DNA of 64,000 nucleotides from G965197555 sp965197555. Its GTDB lineage: Bacteria; Chloroflexota; Dehalococcoidia; Lucifugimonadales; UBA3495. The stretch's first letter is position 1, and each line of letters begins with the position of its first letter. Below are positions 60,601 through 64,000 of this stretch, in pieces. The stretch is taken from positions 682,001-746,000 of the forward strand of contig OZ240213.1 in assembly GCA_965197555.1 (NCBI GenBank), in the 5' to 3' direction. The position numbers were made by a program, and so were the translations under genes. The notes beneath the pieces were generated by a model. It ran no database searches and was not told the origin of the DNA. It saw nothing but the letters and a program-made list of their open reading frames with translations.

Positions 60601-63147
60601 TCGGTTACCGGCAGCTACGCCACGGGCACCGTGGCCGGCAGCAGCCAGGCCGGTGGCTTGGTGGGCTACAACAACGAGGCATCCATCACCAACAGCTACG
60701 CTACCGGCCGGGCCAGCGCCAGCGGCCAGACTGTCAGCGACATCGGCGGCCTCGTAGGCTCGGACTCCCAACGCGCGGGCGTGGTCGGTATCAACGACAG
60801 CTACTGGGACACGGTGGCCACCTGCGGAACCAAGCAGCCCAACACCAGCTATGGCAAGACCACCAGCGAGCTAAGGGCCCCCACCAGCGCCTCTGGTATC
60901 TACGCCAACTGGGAGGGCAGCCGCTGGGACTTCGGCAGCTTGCGCCAGAATCCGGTGTTGAAAGCGGACTTCAACGGAGACGGCCAAGCCACTTGGGGAG
61001 AGTTCGGCAACCAACGGCCTGGCCCCATTGAGCCCACCTTCGACTCGATAACCGAAACGGTGAGCGAGCTCACCGTTCAATGGAACAAGCCCTGCTGGGA
61101 CGGCGGTTCAGACATCACCTCCTATGACCTGCGCTACATCTTGTCCAGCGCCAGTGCCGCTGACAAAGCCGATGACAGCAACTGGGCAGTGGAGACCGGC
61201 GTCCGGACGTCCGGCGACCTCGAATACGAAATTTCAGACTTGTTAGGTGGTGAAAGCTACGACGTGCAGGTCCGGGGAGTGAGTGAAAATGGAGACGGTG
61301 CTTGGTCGTCAACCCAGACCGGAACGCCATTGGGTTCTCAGCAACCGGTTACAGAAATCATCCTGTCGGTCAGCCCGGTGTCCCTTGATGAGAGGGACGG
61401 CCCCACAGAGGTGACGGTGACGGCCACCCATGAGGAAACGCCACCGGCCTCTCCAGCTACGGTGACCCTGTCGCCGGGGGGCTCAGCAGCGCCAGGCGCC
61501 GACTACTACGCTGTAATTACCGGAGCAACTGTCACCATCCCAGCAAACCAACCCTCCGCCACCGCGGAGGTAGATGTTACCCCGGTGAAAGACCTAGTCG
61601 TTGAGGGGGATGAGACCATCCAAATATCCGGTACGTCAGCGGGCTATACCGTAACGCCCGCCTCAATCACGCTAGTGGACGCCGAGGCCATTACCACCGT
61701 CGCTTTCGAAAGCGCCAGCTACGCTGTAGTGGAGGCTGGTGCTGCGGTGCTAGTAACAGTGACCATTCATCCGGCGGTCGACGGTAATGTGGCTATACCC
61801 ATAGAGATAACGCCGCCCTGTGAGACGGGGAGCGCGCCTTGCACGGTGGTTAGCGGGCTCACCACCGGGACGCTAACCATAGCCGGCAGGAGTGGAACAG
61901 CCAGCTTCACCCTTCAGCACACTACCGATACAGACTTGGTGGACGAGATGGTGGAGCTTAGCTTCGGCACCCTTCCTGACGGGATAACTGGGGGGACGCC
62001 GACAACGGCAACGGTGAATCTGGAAGATAGCGGGGCCTCACTGTTCTACGACCTCGGGCAAGGGGACGAGGCGGAGGAGATCTCCATCGACGTGCTGACG
62101 AACGACACCGGAATCACTGGAGTCCCTGGGAGTACCCCAATAGTAACGGACGACCCAGAACACGGCGACGTGGTGGTGGAGAACACGGGTGAAGTCACCT
62201 ACAAAGCCCATGACGAGGACTTCAACGGGCAAGACCAATTCAAATATGAGGTCCAGGGCACCGGGGAGTCTGCCACGGTGATGGTGCAAGTAGGGCCGGT
62301 CAACGACCCGCCTGAAGCCCTGGGTAACTTAGACGACGAGGAGATGGATGAGGAAGAACCGCCACGGCAGGTGGAAGTAGTAGAAAACTTTAGGGATAGA
62401 GACGGCGATCCGCTGATCATTACTGCCAGCATCGAGCCGGAGGGATATATCACAGCACGCTACGAGAACCCGGTGATTATTGACCCTGAGGCCGTTGGCC
62501 GGACCATGGTATTCGACGAAGGAGATGCCATTAGACGAAACCTGCCGGAGAACACGCCGGCCGGGGCCCCGGTGACAGCCAGCGACGCCGACGGCAGCTC
62601 TATTACCTACTCTCTCGTCGGACCCGACTCGGCATTCTTCAGCATCGACGCCAACACAGGGCAGATCGGCACCGTGGTATCCCTGGACTTCGAGGATCCC
62701 TAGGACGCCAACGAAGACAACGACTACCGGGTTGCGGTCAACGTAGGGAATGTGAGGGGATGGACCAACAGCGCCTAGGTGACCATCACCGTGACAGATG
62801 TGCTGGAGGTAACACCTGGGCCTACATTTACTCCCACCCCAATACCTACGCCGACGCCGACACCGTCGCCTACAGCAGCGCCGACCCCGGAGCCCACGCC
62901 GCCGGAGCCAGCCCCTAGAGCAGCGCCGACGGCAGTGCCCCCCGCACCGGCCGCGGTGCCCACTGTGGAGCCGGCGGCTGGTACCGCGCCGACGCCCGTG
63001 CCGGCCCCTGAGCCTGTCGCTACTGCGCCGGAGGAAGACGGGCGTTGGTCCCTCTGGTGGCTACTACTGCTTCTGATCCCGTTGTTACTCGCCCTAGGCG
63101 TCATCGCCTACAGGTACTACAAGGACAGGAGAGAGCACTTCTACTAA
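51684..63147 (+). pseudogene. Giant membrane-anchored modular surface protein, disrupted
   Basis: One decayed gene of about 3,800 codons. Order: thrombospondin-C-like, Calx-beta and FN3 modules, then the same trio again (to about 54.1 kb). A Cys-containing PPC-like domain follows, then cadherin-like repeats mixed with FN3, several Calx-beta repeats (58-60 kb), GLUG repeats, FN3, two Calx-beta, a Big_9-like domain and a last cadherin-like repeat. A Pro/Thr-rich stalk (62.82-63.02 kb) and the TM anchor WWLLLLLIPLLLALGVIAYR with a basic tail end it. Frames change near 52705, 53605, 54483, 54515, 55095 and 57150. In-frame stops lie at 54429, 57886, 59089, 62701 and 62776. No start or signal peptide is found, so the 5' end is missing. 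Probably an adhesin in life. Confidence 0.85.
60400..60810 (+). repeat. GLUG-motif repeats in the giant surface protein
   Basis: Four tandem units of about 26-30 codons carry the GLUG pattern: GALVGQSDGSVATSYATGTV, GGLVAYNNNGSVSNSYARVD, GGLVGYN...GSYATGTV and GGLVGYNNEASITNSYATGR. Such repeats form beta-helical stretches in bacterial surface and protease proteins. Confidence 0.85.
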
Positions 63148-63239
63148 CACCCCTGAACCCGCTCCAGAAGTGGCTTTTCTCCAAGCCGCACTCTCGCCAT
63201 GCGTCCAGAGTCGGCTGGGTAAATGAGCGCCTACCCCCA

Positions 63240-63354
63240 GCATCCCCCCAAGCAGATGATCAAGGTCTACTCCCACCACCGTGTGCCCTTGGGCAGCGAG
63301 CCCCGCGGCGGCAAGCGTGCCCAAATGACCGAGACCCCCTACGGTGATCTCCAA
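63240..63354 (-). pseudogene. N-terminal fragment of UDP-glucose/GDP-mannose dehydrogenase
   Basis: From a TTG at 63354 the minus strand reads LEITVGGLGHLGTLAAAGLA then AQGHTVVGVDLD, the NAD-binding start of sugar-nucleotide dehydrogenases. Similarity ends after VDLD and the sequence runs into unrelated frame. Only the first 35-40 residues survive. Confidence 0.65.
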
Positions 63355-63508
63355 TGTCGGTCCGCTCCTGTGGCCTCGATTTTCTACTCCACCGGCTAAC
63401 TTCGCACGTTGTATTGGTTCGTTACCTTTACCGGGGTAATAGAGAGACTTTTTGATCATGTGCGTCTACCATTAAGAATAGTGTCGTAGTTCAGTAAAGG
63501 TGTCACCC

Positions 63509-64000
63509 CTAATGGTTCAATGATTTAGTCACTATGGGGGTCCGCCAAGGGTGTTGGGGGCCTGGTCTGTGGACTGGGGGCTTGGGGTTGCTTGCTTGGT
63601 TAGGAACAGGATTAGGCCGCTCCCGCTGCTGGGGCGGTCCTTGGAGCGCCCGGTCTTCCGAACCAGCAATACCTTCCCCGGCTATGCTTGGTCGCCAGGG
63701 ATTGTCCCGGCTGCGGAGCACCACCGGCAGAGGCGGCGCTTCTTGAGTGGCAACGACCTTCCCCTGATAGACCACCGAGAAGCTGCCGTCCAACAGCTCC
63801 CGCACCTCTACCCGAGCCCGGGCGTAGCTAAGGCGCTCCGGTCCCGGCAGCAACTGCAGCGTATGCTCTTCCAGCTTCACTGTGTTGTCGTTGGCCACGG
63901 TTCGTTGGTACTTGAAGCAGAGCATCCCGGCCAGTCCGCCGCTGCCCGCCGCTGCCCGGTAGGCGCTGCCGGGCTGGGCCGGGGGTACAGCAAAGCACCG
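63509..64000 (-). CDS. ISNCY-like transposase, C-terminal part (runs off right edge)
   Basis: The minus-strand frame enters at the window edge and ends at 63509. It has YQRTVANDNTVKLEEHTLQL, then RLSYARARVEVRELLDGS and FSVVYQGKVVAT. This is the C-terminal beta-rich domain seen in ISNCY/ISL-type transposases after the DDE catalytic core. A Pro/Gln-rich tail follows. The catalytic region would lie beyond 64000, so intactness cannot be judged. Confidence 0.75.
   Translation of the reverse strand, partial: RCFAVPPAQPGSAYRAAAGSGGLAGMLCFKYQRTVANDNTVKLEEHTLQLLPGPERLSYARARVEVRELLDGSFSVVYQGKVVATQEAPPLPVVLRSRDNPWRPSIAGEGIAGSEDRALQGPPQQRERPNPVPNQASNPKPPVHRPGPQHPWRTPIVTKSLNH

Noticed and set aside
54429..62778. 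TAG/TAA reassigned to glutamate in this organism
   Set aside because: Several intact genes in the window (for example thrB with TAG, acs with TAA) end normally at these codons, and the giant gene also has frameshifts, so decay is the better explanation.

Overview
The window is a chromosomal segment of a moderately GC-rich bacterium. Four things suggest Chloroflexota, probably a Dehalococcoidia/SAR202-like lineage: an unlinked 23S gene with no adjacent 16S or 5S; a set of small-molecule catabolic genes (MmgE/PrpD, DAO oxidoreductase, M20 amidase, CoxG-like, cyclase family); a TreT-type trehalose synthase; and many decayed mobile and defence genes. This placement is inference and no marker-gene search was run.

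Layout. 1-317 holds the start of an NAD-dependent epimerase. 465-9928 (minus strand) is a defence island. It has a Type III-like restriction subunit (res), a DUF5678-like protein paired with a retropepsin-like protease, a DNA methyltransferase (mod) split by a 9-base G tract, a small HNH nuclease, and a RelE/ParE-UvrD-type helicase fusion. 10177-14121 (minus) is an rRNA locus: its own sigma70-like promoter, a leader with a terminator-like hairpin and a boxA-like site, a 23S gene interrupted by an ORF-less group I intron at the I-CeuI site (E. coli 1923), and an initiator tRNA. 14208-24037 is metabolic (crotonase, MOSC, DinB-like TIGR03086, MmgE/PrpD, FAD oxidoreductase, amidase, CoxG-like, cyclase) with a HicBA module. 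It also has two stray copies of gene 3' ends. 24566-34974 carries glmS, a trehalose synthase, a phosphonoacetate-hydrolase-like enzyme, thrB, an IS701-family element, aspartate kinase, a GT2 glycosyltransferase and a TPR protein.

35099-47276 is accessory and partly decayed: VapBC, a Phd remnant, a Na/Pi symporter with an internal deletion, a double ABC exporter, an HNH pseudogene, two tRNAs (one tRNA-Val with an unusual C33), an MFS exporter and an Abi-like gene with an in-frame amber. 47339-51525 holds acs, speE-speD and two small membrane proteins. 51684-63147 is the wreck of one giant membrane-anchored surface protein of roughly 3,800 codons (thrombospondin-C-like, Calx-beta, FN3, cadherin-like and GLUG modules, a Pro/Thr stalk and a TM anchor). 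It has at least six frame changes and five in-frame stops, all at sites where Glu would fit. The window ends in a UDP-glucose dehydrogenase fragment and part of a transposase gene.

The most notable signals are the 23S group I intron, the possibly phase-variable mod gene in a composite defence operon, and the decaying giant adhesin.
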